Assembly: GCA_033030425.1 (NCBI GenBank)
Contig: JAUFSD010000005.1
Location: 1-64,000, forward strand
From: Verpa conica
Lineage: Eukaryota; Ascomycota; Pezizomycetes; Pezizales; Morchellaceae
Length of the DNA stretch: 64,000 nt
Direction of reading: 5' to 3'
The notes beneath the pieces were generated by a model that made no database searches, was not told where the DNA came from, and saw only the letters and a list, made by a program, of their open reading frames with translations. Each line of letters begins with the position of its first letter. Position 1 is the stretch's first letter. Positions 19,798 to 31,787 of the stretch are shown here, in pieces. The position numbers and the translations under genes were made by a program.

Positions 19798-22700
19798 ATG
19801 CAATACACCAAGATACCCATGAATAATGTATCTGCCTCCCCCAGATGGCGCCCATGGGCTCTATACACCAAGAGTCTGTCCGGATTCATATGCCTTTGTC
19901 TACTTCTCCTAATAATCAATGTGACCGTCACCATACGCTGCGCCGCTGCGGGTAGCTGTCGTATTTTTGGTAAAAGCTCTAGTGGAAGCATACCCCCTCA
20001 ATCGGCCTTTGTGTATAACCAGTTGCCCACGGTGCTTGGTGTGATCCTCGGTTTTATCTGGATCGTGCCTCACCACCACATCTTGCGACTCGAGCCCTAC
20101 TTCCGGATGAGCGACAGAGATGGAGAGAAAGCCAAAAACTCACTATTCCTACAATATCCATATGAAACCTCTATACTTGTACCATTCAAGGCCCTACTGA
20201 GAGGGTATGTAAGCAACCACCTGTGGTAGTAGATAATTGTTGACCAGAGTGTGTAGACACTATGTTGTGGGACTCTCTTCTATAACCCTGATATTGATTA
20301 ATTTCCTTATCGTCCCATCGTTGTCTAGAACTTTCGACATGGAAGTATTCACGGATTCACTACCGGGGACTGCGAAGCGGGCTTCTCCTAACATGGGTGA
20401 CCATAATGTGTCTGCAGCCATCACGTTCTCTGCATACAGCCGGGCGTGGCACAATGGCTCCCTACTCCCGTTTATGACAGATGAGTACGCCCTTCTCCCT
20501 CTGAGCCCAGATGGGTACTCGTCCGTCCTAGGAGAGGACTGGATAGCCGAAACGACGCTATTCGAGGCAGAGCTGGAGTGTGTCAACGCACAACAACCGG
20601 TATTCAGATATATCAATAACTCCCTTACAGTGGATATTACTTCTATGGACGGAGTGAAGAAGGTCCACATCTGCGATGCGGGGGCGCTGGAGCAGAACCG
20701 CATCAGCGAAACCAGTGATTGCAATGACTATACGGCCTTCATTACTCCATTCACGAGTATGTTCTGGGAAATTGGCAACACGGCACATCCTCCAGTATCG
20801 TATATGTACGGCTGGGCATCCGGACCGCCTTCACCTCCAAAAATCACCGAAAATTCCACATTCCCTAAGCCGACCGATATCACCGCCATATTCTGCGTAC
20901 CTTCGTACTACACTGAAACCGTTAACGCGACCATCGAGATGCCGTCTGGCGCCGTTCTCGATGTCGCGCGGTCTGGGATACGGACTAAAATACCCACCCT
21001 AGGGGGCTTTGACGGTATCCTTGATGCAAACCCTGAGCTCAGTTTTACGCAAGAGTTACTCGTCCAAGGAGTTCCACCTCGCCATAGAGTCCCAGTCCGC
21101 TTCGGATACCCCCCAGAGACGGTTGCGAGTGTTGAAACTGACCTCGTGAAGCGGTTTGGCATGAGTAGTAGACCAATCGTGTCTGATAACTTGGGGCGTA
21201 CAACTAAAAGCAATCTGTTCATGACACGTACTAATACTCTTTCGGCATTTTCACTGTTTGAAAGCCAGAACAACACACTGGAAAGCCTGTTAGACGGTCG
21301 AGAGCTACAGAGAATGCACGAGCGTGGGTTGAAAATGGTCTTTGCGTTTGCGGCAGCATCGATGATGGCTGGAAACTCCGATAACATAACTCTAGTGGAT
21401 GCGGAGCGGGATGTCCCGACTCTCAGGATCACAGTGAATCGAGCTTGGGCACTGGTTGTGGCCCTAGCACTCTGTGTTGTCATAGTATTGACTGCGTTTC
21501 TTACATTCTCCATCAAAAATCGCACACTCAATCTCAATAGTGAGCCAGAGAGTATGGCGGCCTCCTTAAAGATACTTTCGGTCAGTCCAGGACTATGCGA
21601 TGTAATGAAAGGGAAGGAATATTGTGAACCGGAGAAGCTGTGCGAGCAGATGAATGGAGAAGCCCTCACCCTTAAGCTAGTTATGAGAGGAGAGCACCCG
21701 GTGATAGAAGTAGAGGGCATGGAGGTTGACGTAAAAAAGAGAGAGTCGGGAACAGATATAGAGAGTGACACGGGGGTCGGCGCGCGGACAAGCACAGTGG
21801 CCAGCACAGAGGGTGACGAAATCAAGAGCGAGAGGACAGATGCAGTGGATGGCACGGGGGTCGGGGCAAAAGAGGAGGGCGACAAGAATCTACCAAAAAG
21901 AAAGTTGGAGCTCGGGTATCTCCTGAGAATAGCCTATATTGTCTGCTTCCCCATCGTGACCGCGCTATTGATTTTTATCATTGCCTTTTCACGATCGAAA
22001 GACGGTAAATCATTGACCCTTGACACTCCCTTCCTGATTCTGATAACTGATTCTGACCCGTATTCGACCAGGATTCCCCGTACCCGATGGTCCCACCGGC
22101 TTCGCCACAAAGGTCGTCTTTGGTTTTATCCCCACAATAGTGGGAAGTATCTTCGGGAGCATTCTGATCTCTCTTGGTGCGACCTACTGCATGATGAGAC
22201 CATACATTACCCTCAGAGCGCGCAACGCCCGCTATTCCAAGTCCCTCGCCACTGACTACGACAGCCGCCCCCCCCAGTTCCGGGTGATTGACCCACTGCA
22301 GAACAGCCATTACACCCTTGCGACTCTGTCTATTGCCATCTTACTCTCACAGGTCTTCTCCATCACCGTTGGTAGTCTCTTCACCCCTCCCACGATCTAT
22401 TCCCCACAGGTCCGCAGGTCCCACATGATCTACCAGAATTTTTCCTCCGCCAGACAGGAGATATACTCCGAGGTGTACAAGAGCCTCACTACCAACTATT
22501 CCCCTACCTGGACAACCAAGGATTTATATATTGACCCTCCTTACGATATAGCCCCGAATGGTGAAGATGCGTACGATACTTTCGGCTTTGGAGTGAATAT
22601 CACATGCAATACCGTCCCCAGAGACAGTGTTACCTTCCCTTGCAGCCCGCAGTACAGCAACACCACCGCCAATACTCCAAGCTCCACCTGCGCCGAGGTC

Positions 22701-23627
22701 AAGAAGACATTTCCCTATAAACAAAACTACATGGTTGTCGATAATTATTGCAATCCTCGGGGAAACTCAACCTTTTTTTGGAACGGGACCTGTTCCGACA
22801 CTATCATGTTTGGGGTGAGATGCGCCGATCGAATGTTCCCTGTCTGGGCCGAGAACAGGGGATTGGACGTTACACCCCCTGGTCTCGCCGACTCGTACCA
22901 ATTCACCACGCTCAACTGCTCGTTGGAAGACCGGATCGTAAGCCTGCGCGCCACCGTGAAAGACGGGCAGGTACTCTCCATGGCAAATGTGTACCCCCTC
23001 GACAAGGGCCGGATCGCATCGCGCTACGCCAAAAACATGACTGACGTCGCGCCACTCGCCAGTAGCTTCATAACTGCTCTCCGAAATAGCATTGCGGGGG
23101 AGACGGTCTTGATGGGCAATCATCAGCTCATGCGCCTCAACTATCTCATTGCAACAGCGAACCCGGGTGTGGTGCAAGAGCCGCAAAACGAGACCCATGT
23201 GCCGGATGAGAGAGTTTTGGCAGATGCCTTTGAGACGGTAATACAAGGCCTATTTGTGAACCTGCTGCGGATGAATGCGGACAGCATATTTGGGGCGGGG
23301 GTAGAACAGATAGGATATACGGAGGCCTATAGGGTATATGTGGACACTGTGAACTTTGCGATTGCGATGGCGATAATGGTGTTTTTTTGTGGAGTGGTTA
23401 CGGCGCTGTGTTTCGGACAGGGGATGCATCATATACCACATCTACCGTATTCGCTCGCTGGGGCCTACTTGCACCTCTATGGAAGCGATGCGATCCAGGA
23501 TGCACGGGACGGGACAATGAGTGAGGGAGTGTATTACCTGAAGAAACACCCTGGGGGTTATCATGGGGTATATAAGGAAGAGAAGGTTGTTGAAATATCA
23601 GAGTCGATGGACCAGAAAAAGAGATGA
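19798..23627 (+). CDS. DUF3433-family multi-pass membrane protein
   Basis: Exons 19798-20204, 20248-22004 and 22072-23627 join in phase to give 1239 aa. Intron 1 is 43 nt (GTATGT..CCAG) and intron 2 is 67 nt (GTAAAT..ACCAG, with CTGAC branch sites). The N-terminus has a membrane helix (LSGFICLCLLLLIINVTV), then LPTVLGVILGFIW and RLEPYF, the first DUF3433 signature. The third exon starts with the matching second signature, VVFGFIPTIVGSIFGSI. About eight hydrophobic helices are visible, with large N-glycosylated (many NxS/T) loops and a charged cytoplasmic linker encoded by 21530-21910 before the second half. The length fits the family, which occurs in fungi and has no assigned biochemical role. 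Without splicing it looks like three overlapping broken frames. The ATG at 19819 is an alternative start. Confidence 0.88.
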
Positions 23628-23868
23628 ATGTATAGTTAAGGTTTTCCTTGTTATGTTTCTTGTTATGTTTAGTTACTTTAATTACTTTTGTGGTGTGAGA
23701 ATCTCGGGTCCCGGGTCCCGAAACAAGAAACGGAAGGGGGGATTATTAATGCCTGCAACCCCAAAGACACAGGGTACCTCTACAACATGGCGCCTGCACA
23801 CCGGGCCAGCAGCGGTGGCGGGGGGAGAATTATGAAAATACTATAAATTGTTTTTTAAACCCCTTATA

Positions 23869-24020
23869 CAGTCTCCGGCAAGAAAGATCGAGAAACCAGG
23901 GTTAGTGAGCAGGGGCCCAACAGCCAGTACAATTTCTATAATCTTTGCCACAATACTGAAAAGCCAATAGAAACCCTAAATTCGAACTCCACGTTTCTCG
24001 ATCTTTGTTGCCGGAAGCTG
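23869..24020. mobile_element. Tc1/mariner-like MITE, GATCGAGAAAC family, copy 3
   Basis: TA-flanked, left end CAGTCTCCGGCAAGAAAGAT and right end ATCTTTGTTGCCGGAAGCTG, with the shared GATCGAGAAACCAGGG block. About 250 bp downstream of the DUF3433 stop codon. Confidence 0.75.
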
Positions 24021-24053
24021 TAGTGACAGTATTATTAGGGAGATTTTTATAGT

Positions 24054-24529
24054 ATAGTTCGGTAGCGCGGGTGACCGGACAAAGGGCAAAACACACCAAA
24101 ATTAGCATATTTCACAAAATTACCTAGTACTCAATTATTACCCAACCTTTACAATAACATGCGAGCTACTTAATACATTGCTCAATACCCCATCCAGAAA
24201 CGCAGAACAAAATACTGCCTATATATGGGCAGATATACTGTATTGAAGTAGGGCAACTTAGGATTCTTACTGAAATCTGCCAAGACCTCATACAAATTTA
24301 CGGTCTTGGCAATTTTTCTAAACTCACCCCCACAAAGGCCTCTCCTACAAACAATAGGGTCATTATATTTGACATAAGACTGTATAATAATATTTCATAC
24401 ATCATTAATTATTATTATTTTTAATACCATACAATTTAATTCATAATTGCATTGGGGAAGCATTTAGAATTTTAGCTCTTTTTGGCGTGGTTTTGAGGTT
24501 TGTCCGGTCACCCGTGCTACTGAACTGTA
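24054..24529. mobile_element. 476-bp TIR element
   Basis: Inverted ends of about 32 bp: left TAGTTCGGTAGCGCGGGTGA continuing CCGGACAAA, right TTTGTCCGGTCACCCGTGCTAC ending AACTGTA. The interior is AT-rich with no gene. Larger than the other small elements here, and no second copy was seen. Confidence 0.65.
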
Positions 24530-26814
24530 CATTAGGGGGGGACTAGATAAGCGAAGTCTATGATAATTTTTACCCATGATAAATACACTTATGAGAGGTT
24601 CTGATAATAGCTGCAACATACCACAAAAAACCTCCAATATCTTCAACAAATAGTATGGAATAATAGCCACAAACACAAATAATATATACAGGGCGTACTA
24701 TAGATATGAAAATAAACAATTTATCACTTCTCAACTTTATCTAGTAAATTATACAAACTAGGCGCACCTTTATTGGGTTATTCATAGGTTTAGGAGGGAG
24801 AATCGAGTGCTTTCTCATGATTCTGTACATCGCTTAGCCAACCTCCCCCCCCCAGCCTCACGAATGCGCTGCCATACACTCTCTAGTACTGTATCTACAT
24901 CCACAGGTGTAAAAATATTTTTATAGCATTTTCCTAATTTTTTTCCCCGTGATTTTTGCTGGCCGGCGCGTGGAGCCGACCATGGGGCCGACCGTGGTGA
25001 GGGGGAGCCGCCTTAGACAGAGGTCTTGTTGTCTTTGGCTATAGTTATTTGGTGGTTGCGGGAAGGTTATGCGGCTCAAGTGCCGGGCATTGGAAACGTT
25101 TTCTCGTGTGGAGGTATGTTAAAAGATTATTTTAAGCCTATTGTCTTAGACTATTGCTCCTTTTGGGGGGCATCACCTTTTGCCACTACAAGGGATAGAT
25201 TATTTCTAACTCAGAACCACGGAGTCTAAAAGTGCTGTAGACGGGTATTCGAGCTGTTTTATGCGATCAATACTTATCAAAGGTGAGTGGAGTGCGCACA
25301 CCCGTAGAAGTCATGTTTATGGCTATTTAGAGGGAGGTGACAATAATCAGAAGAAAGTAAACCGACGAATTTTCGCCCCTAGATAATTAATTATATAAGT
25401 ACTAAATAAGTAGTGAAAAAATTAGATCTAATAGACTAGGAGGTGCTGGGAGTACTCTAGGGGGATTTCAATTTTTTTTTAGAACTTGGGGCTACCGAGC
25501 ACTATCGGCATTTGAGTAGATGTCACTAGGATATTTTTACTCATGCGATAGGTTGGTTTTATCTATTTAAAAAAGCTCTTGTTTTCAGATATTCAAAAGG
25601 CACGGTTGGGTATTTGCGTCTTAATGTGGCCGGTACACCTCTAGGGCTGGGTATTGTATAATGTTTACCCCGCGGATGGGAAGTTACCCGATAATATTAC
25701 TCCCTACTCACCTCTCGCACAACCCCCCAGTACGCAAATCTAACATCACAACCTCTTCCTATACCTTGTTGTGCTTAGACTACAGCCTTGAACGCTGCTT
25801 TACATCTTCCTGACATGCCCGTATCTACCTCCTCATGCTTATAGACCATCAACCACTTACGCCTTCTATTGTTGAGCGTGTAGCGCTGGCCGGGAGACGT
25901 AATCCACTGATTTCCCTAGAATTAGGGCGTGCTATAGGCCCCCATCGCGAGAGTTTATCTGAATGCTACCGAGGAGGCAATTCACGGAGGTGGCAGCGTT
26001 GAAAGAATGATCCCTCGGGTTTGATGTGTCTATCTCGCTTAAGGAGGGGCAGGCATGCGATAGAGGGGTGGTGCGGTATTGTATGGCGAGATAGAGTTTG
26101 CTTGAGCACGGTGATCTGGCTAGATGGGGCTTCTGGCTTGTCTATGTCGCTAGAGTCGTACCAAGGGGTGGAGGGACGTGTGGAGCCTTCGATAGGGAAT
26201 TCAAGAAGGGGAGTTGGGGTAGGGTGACCGACGAGATAGAGGTAGCGGGGGTTTTGGAGGCGGGAGAAGGAGGCTCTTGATATCTACATACGTATGCCGT
26301 TGTTATGTAAGCTGGGTGATACGGGGATGCCGGGATGCTGGGACGCGACATGGGGTGATTTAAGGTCTCTTGGAGCCGCACGGAAGTTCCCGCCCGAAAT
26401 AGAGTACCTCCCTAGTCAGCCAGGGTGAATGCAGTCCCTTTCCGGTACCCGGGTCTTCGTGCTCCAAGGGACTTGGTTCAGCAACGTCTGCAGCAACGTA
26501 CCAGCGGGCTCGAGGAGTCAGGAATTCTAGCCAGAGATTCATTTAGGGTAGTATCGAACGCCTATAATATTCAGTCAGGCTACATGTCTAAATTAAGTCA
26601 CGTGTAAGAAGGGAACCCTAACCCTGCTACTACCCCGCCTGGTCGTGTAGCAAGTAGATCATGTGTTGATCGGCTACTCCATGGGAGCCTTCACTAATAC
26701 TTTGGTATTTGGCTAGTCTCTTACTGAGTTAACTACCCTCTATAGTTTGCTTACCTTTCACCTGTTTCCGGATCGTGACTAGCTCCCCACACCACAGCAG
26801 CAGCAGCACCGGCG
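24530..26814. other. Gene-free stretch
   Basis: AT-rich DNA with no gene I can support. A diverged boundary motif (TCGAGTGCTTTCTCATGATT) lies at 24803. Frames at 26021-26280 overlap each other on both strands and show no family resemblance. A short CCCTAACCCT tract is at about 26608. Confidence 0.45.
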
Positions 26815-29624
26815 ATGTCGTTTGGCTTCGGTGTTGGTGACTTTATCGCAGTAGGAGAACTCGCCTGGAACTTATACCGCTACTGTTATATTGTCGCCAG
26901 AGGTGCCCCTCATGAGTTTCAACTGCTGCTCCAGGAGATTACCACCTTGTCTCAGTCCATCAAGCTTCTGCAGTTAGAAGCTGATGATCCCAACTCAACT
27001 TTGGTGCGCGCTGGGGAGGATCGTGTTAGAATGGTGAAAGAGATGATGAACCGGGTCGAGGTAACCTTGAGAGAACTTGAGAAACACGCAAAAAAATACG
27101 ACAAGTTGGGGGATTCTTCACGGTCGAAGCGGAAACAAATGTGGGATAAATTTAGGTGGTCTGTTGACGCCTCGGACTTGGACGGACTGCGTAACAAGGT
27201 ATGCGACTCCGGAATACGTTCCATGTACTATTGCTGATCTACGATAGCTGGTGTACCACAATGGTGTTATAAATTTACTGCTGACATCATGCGGGAAGTA
27301 AGATTATATGCACTGAGTTCATAGTGATTTAATGAGAGCTGATTAAGGTCGTTCTAGTTCTTCTCTGCAGCGTATCGAGTCGTCGAATATGAGACTTGAG
27401 AAAAGATTTAGCCAGATCGGAGATCTCGTCCAGAAATTTGCGACCAAAGGTTCCTCAGAGCCTCCAGCGATATCGACTATCAATAATCGAGTATTCAAAA
27501 CGACCTTACTTAGTGCAGCACTGATGAAGAACGCCGAAGTTGGGCGACGAAGATGGTCGGCAATTGGTGTAGACGAATGGATTGGGTCGGGTAGATGGTG
27601 GCTCTTGAAGGTGAGATTATGACTTCGCAATTAGTGTGGTTAAAGGTTTGTTCTTTTTTTTATACTGTAGATTGACTGCTGGGTAGTCCCAAAGTGATAT
27701 CTCCGGAAAGCTTTCATCGGGTGAAATGGTTTCAAAGTAGGGCTACACAAATCTTATCAAAGCCTCTTGGATATTGATCGATGTCATTGCACGGCACCCA
27801 CAGTTGAACCTCCTTGACCCAGGCATTCGGTATGATGCGGAAGTACTCGCAGAGGTTAGGAAGTCACCCACAGACGTGTGTTGTGTGTTCATTGGTTGCT
27901 GAAGTACATAATATAGGCAATAAGAAATCAACTTGAAGACATGGATAACTCGGGATGTCTGAAACCGAGCTTTGAAGATATTCAAGCTTGCGACTTAAGT
28001 ATTTGGGAGGCTCAAACAAAGGGTGCTACTCTACAGCCGGCAAAACGCATGCTACGGGGAGGTCTGGCTGAAAACAGCTACCACTACTGGGAGACAGAAG
28101 ATGAGCAAGTACTTTTCCAACGGTAGCCTCCATGCATACCCTAGCGCAGACTATTCTAAAAATCAGCATTTAGATTTGTACATTACCAGGCCAGTCCTTC
28201 TGGGGCTTCAATCCCATGCATAATTCTCTTTGTGGCGCAAAAACTTGATAAAAGAGGAAGGATATTTCTGAGGGACCAGAGCTGGAATACATTGGCGACA
28301 TTTATAGGTAAGCACCCTTGAGTATTAGCAATCCTTCCAGCTCATATTAACTGTTTCTTAGTGGGGGGAGAGCTTCCGGATAGGTCTAATGAAGTTCTTT
28401 CATTGGGGGAACAAAAGATTATGGCTACAACAACCCAAGGTAGAAATCTTCACTCTGGAAATCACGCTAAATACTAATATTTTACTTTTGAATTTAGACG
28501 CACAATATCTATGTATAATGTGGGAAGCGGCTGAAGAATACATCCTTCATTGCGCCCGAAACGAGAACGAGCACGACACGTTACAGGCGCTTCTTTTACT
28601 CTTTGCAGTCAGGAATGGTTACCAAGACCTTCTCAAGCGGCTCCTCCGGGGTATACAACTACTTGACGCAGATATAAGTCCCTCCTCGCCGACCTCAGTG
28701 AGCCTAAGGCAAGCAGCTACGGAGTTAGCTTCACAAGAATTTGCAAAGCATAATGATGGTTCGGAGGAATATAGCGGAGGCCCTCGCCGACAGTCACTTT
28801 TGATCTGGGCCGCTAAAAGGAGTTACAAAACAGTAGCCACCCTTTTACTGGAAGAAAAGGGTACACTCATAGGTGATCAGGATTTTTGGCAGTTGACTTC
28901 ACTACATGAAGCTGCCCGTCAGGGATGTGTGGAGATGGTCCGAATTCTGGTATCCGAGAGTGGAGTGGATAAAGATGAATATGATAACGTCGAGCTCTGC
29001 ACAGCGCTAGGTGCCGCGGCCAGAATGGGTCATGAAGTAGTGGTTGATGAGTTACTCAAGGCCGGGGCCGATGTTAATGCCCCGGCATCGAAGGAGGTAG
29101 GACTCACGGCATTGCAAGCGGCCGCCAAAGGAGGACACAATGTGATAGTCGACAAGTTACTCAAGGCTGGGGCCGATGTTAATACTCCAGCGTCATGGAG
29201 CGGACTTACGGTATTGCAAGCAGTCGCTAAAGGAGGGCATGATGTAATAGTCGACAGGTTACTCAAGGCAGGGGCCGATGTTAATGCTCCAGGGGCGGAG
29301 TATGGAGGACTCACGGCATTGCAAGCGGTTACCAAAGGAGGGTATGATGTGATAGTCGACAAGTTACTCAAGGCAGGGGCCGATGTTAATGCTCCAGGGG
29401 CGGAGTATTCAGGACTCACGGCATTGCAAGCGGCCACCGAAGGAGGGCACGATGTGATAGTCGACAAGTTAGTTAAGGCCAGGGCCAGTTTTTGGTGTTG
29501 GCAAGTTACTGAAGGCCGAGGCTGGTCTCAACCATTGAAGCTGAGCAAAGATCAAGCTATAGCCGAACGACTAAGTGGTGCCGTTCATGGTGCCGTAGCC
29601 CTTAAAAATGAATCCCCTGCGTAA
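26815..29624 (+). pseudogene. Helo-like N-terminal/ankyrin-repeat gene with one premature TAG
   Basis: Eight exons fit in phase: 26815-27198, 27248-27297, 27358-27610, 27687-27854, 27917-28122, 28195-28307, 28362-28439 and 28498-29624, a total of 793 codons. The start is MSFGFGVGDFIAVGELAW, a fungal N-terminal region resembling Helo-like domains. The middle (KASWILIDVIA, WNTLATFIVGGELP) follows the same fungal family. The last exon has ankyrin repeats, four of them near-identical (from 29100, 29202, 29307 and 29412, period 102-105 bp). Codon 247 (27738-27740) is TAG where the family has Gln, a C-to-T change. The same TAG can serve as a 3-prime splice site: splicing 27611-27740 keeps phase and skips the stop and 17 preceding codons. 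So the gene may be dead, or alive through that acceptor. A role in non-self recognition is inferred from architecture. Confidence 0.75.
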
Positions 29625-31787
29625 TCCATGAGTGAAATCCTGAGTACCGTTGTAATGTAGAGACATATACAATTATAAAATCTCATCGCCAATATATGGT
29701 CCGCTATGTCTAGCTTTTATTTTTTCTTTTTTGGTCTAGGAAGTTATGTTAGATTATATCACGTTTTGGGCTGTTTATTATGTACCTGTTATGGCGGCTC
29801 AAAGCGGGCAACCTCCATACCCAACTGAGATTGCCCCTACCAGCTCGTGCCGCCGCACAGGACCAGAAAGTGAGGTGTAGTGGGAGTTACTATGGTGTAG
29901 CAAGGCCAGGGAGAAATCAATCGGGCGTAGACATTTTGGATTGGTGTTTTATTGTTGATGGTGCATAAATTGGCTGTTGTTTTTGCCCTCATATAATATT
30001 TTCTCCGTTGTGGGTGTTAGTAAAGCGGGTGGTAGTGTTATACGTTATCAAGTTTACACGAAGATCCATGTTGCACCTAAGAAAATCGCCCACAACCCCC
30101 ACCTAGAATACTTGACACAAAAAACCACACTAAGCTTATAACCAGTATAGCCTCTGAGAATCCCATAAATGAAATTATCTTTCTTATGGCCATTGTTATT
30201 GTGGAGTAAAATTTGCTTGAAGATTCTTTTACAACGCAAATATTCGAGTAGTTTTTCTAACGCATAATATTTTGGGGTGTCTTGTTTGAGTGGAAAATTG
30301 TAGAAGGATGTTGGAATACCGTAGATACTCGATAAGTTCGTTATCTCCGTCCCGTGGCGTGTTAATTCCGGATCATACAATGAAATTTAGCAGAGCCTTA
30401 TATAGCGGTAGTATAAATTTGAAGTATCTCTTGAAAATAGTGAGTTCTAATTCAAGTCAGGTCCCAAATATTGTTCGTTCATTAGGCATCCCTTGACTCT
30501 AAGCTTGAAGTCGAGCCTTGCTTTCCCTGCCCCAGACTTAAGAAGGCGTAGGACGAGGATAGCGGGTAGTTTCTCTATAAGTACATGAGATATCAAGAAC
30601 GACGATTGAGGGTACTTAAAGTTTCGTTGTAAGGGTTATAGAAGACGTCGTTGATATGTAGTAATTATATAGATGTTAGGTTTGGATCTGTTAACCTATA
30701 GACAAAGATCTAATTGACTTTTGGGGGTGGTATCTACCCTAAGACGACCTTTTAAACGCGCATAGTGAATATTACACCCCCTGTGTATATGCCTTACTTT
30801 ATAACATTTGGTGATATCTGTGATGCACTATATTCCTTTCTTTGTGCATTAGTGTATATCAGTACTAGCTTCTTCCCTTTTGCTATTTGATGTTGAGGGC
30901 TAGCTAATAACCTGGAAGTCAGAGGAATGGTCAGCAGACCGGTAAATAAGGCGGATACTCAAAGTGATATTGAAAGTAGATTATGGGGGGGAGGAGAGCC
31001 AGGCCTAGAGTAGTTCTTAGGTAAGCCATCAATCTTTGGGCAACGGAGGTATACTGAGAGGGAGGTAACAGCATTTTAGTATGTGATATAATGACCTAGT
31101 AGGGGATTATAGTGATAACGTGGTGTTATGTAGGTACGGCACGGCGGTACGTAGTACTACGTAGTTATAGGGAAATTTGCCGTAGGACTAGACTTCACTT
31201 TTGTCAATAGATAGTTCTGATTCGCCTGGTGGAAGAAGTAGTCTTATTCAGTCCCACTGAACCTTCCTATTTATATCTCTTTCCTACCCTCGGATACGGT
31301 CACTTCGACAAGAACGCAATCCCAAAGTGTTTCCCGAAAAACTACCCGAGATACTCATCTATCGTAGTTCTACAGTTACGTCAATACAAGCCCACCATAA
31401 CATTTTTTCTTCCGGGAAAACTAACCATAGCCTCATCCGCTAATATATAACTCTATTACTAAATACAAAGAGAGTATTATAGATACATAAGGAAAGCACG
31501 CAAACACCGTCAGAAACTTTTATAAAAAGAAATAAAAACGCCACCGAAACCTTAACAACAATGTTCAAAGTGGTATCAAAATATTCCCTAATGGAAAAAT
31601 CAAAACAAAAAAACGCCTCCAAACAGACAAAGCTCACGGAGCCAAGCTTTTCACATTATATGGAATGGCTAATAACCAGAACGTAAAAATCGTTCGGTAA
31701 CCGAATTCTATTAAATTTAGTAACCCAATACACTTCCAGAGCAAATCTTAATCAGTTAGTTCAGCTAGGCTGTGCTAGCTCGCCCGT
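29625..31787. other. Gene-free stretch
   Basis: No supported gene. A perfect 16-bp palindrome TACGTAGTACTACGTA is at 31148-31163. A 73-codon frame at 31229-31450 has no recognisable features. AT-rich overall. Confidence 0.45.

Noticed and set aside
20908..21885. 325-codon minus-strand frame
   Set aside because: Shadow of exon 2 of the DUF3433 gene. No domain resemblance, Ser/Thr-rich antisense composition.
29030..29467. 145-codon minus-strand repetitive frame
   Set aside because: Antisense of the near-identical ankyrin repeats.
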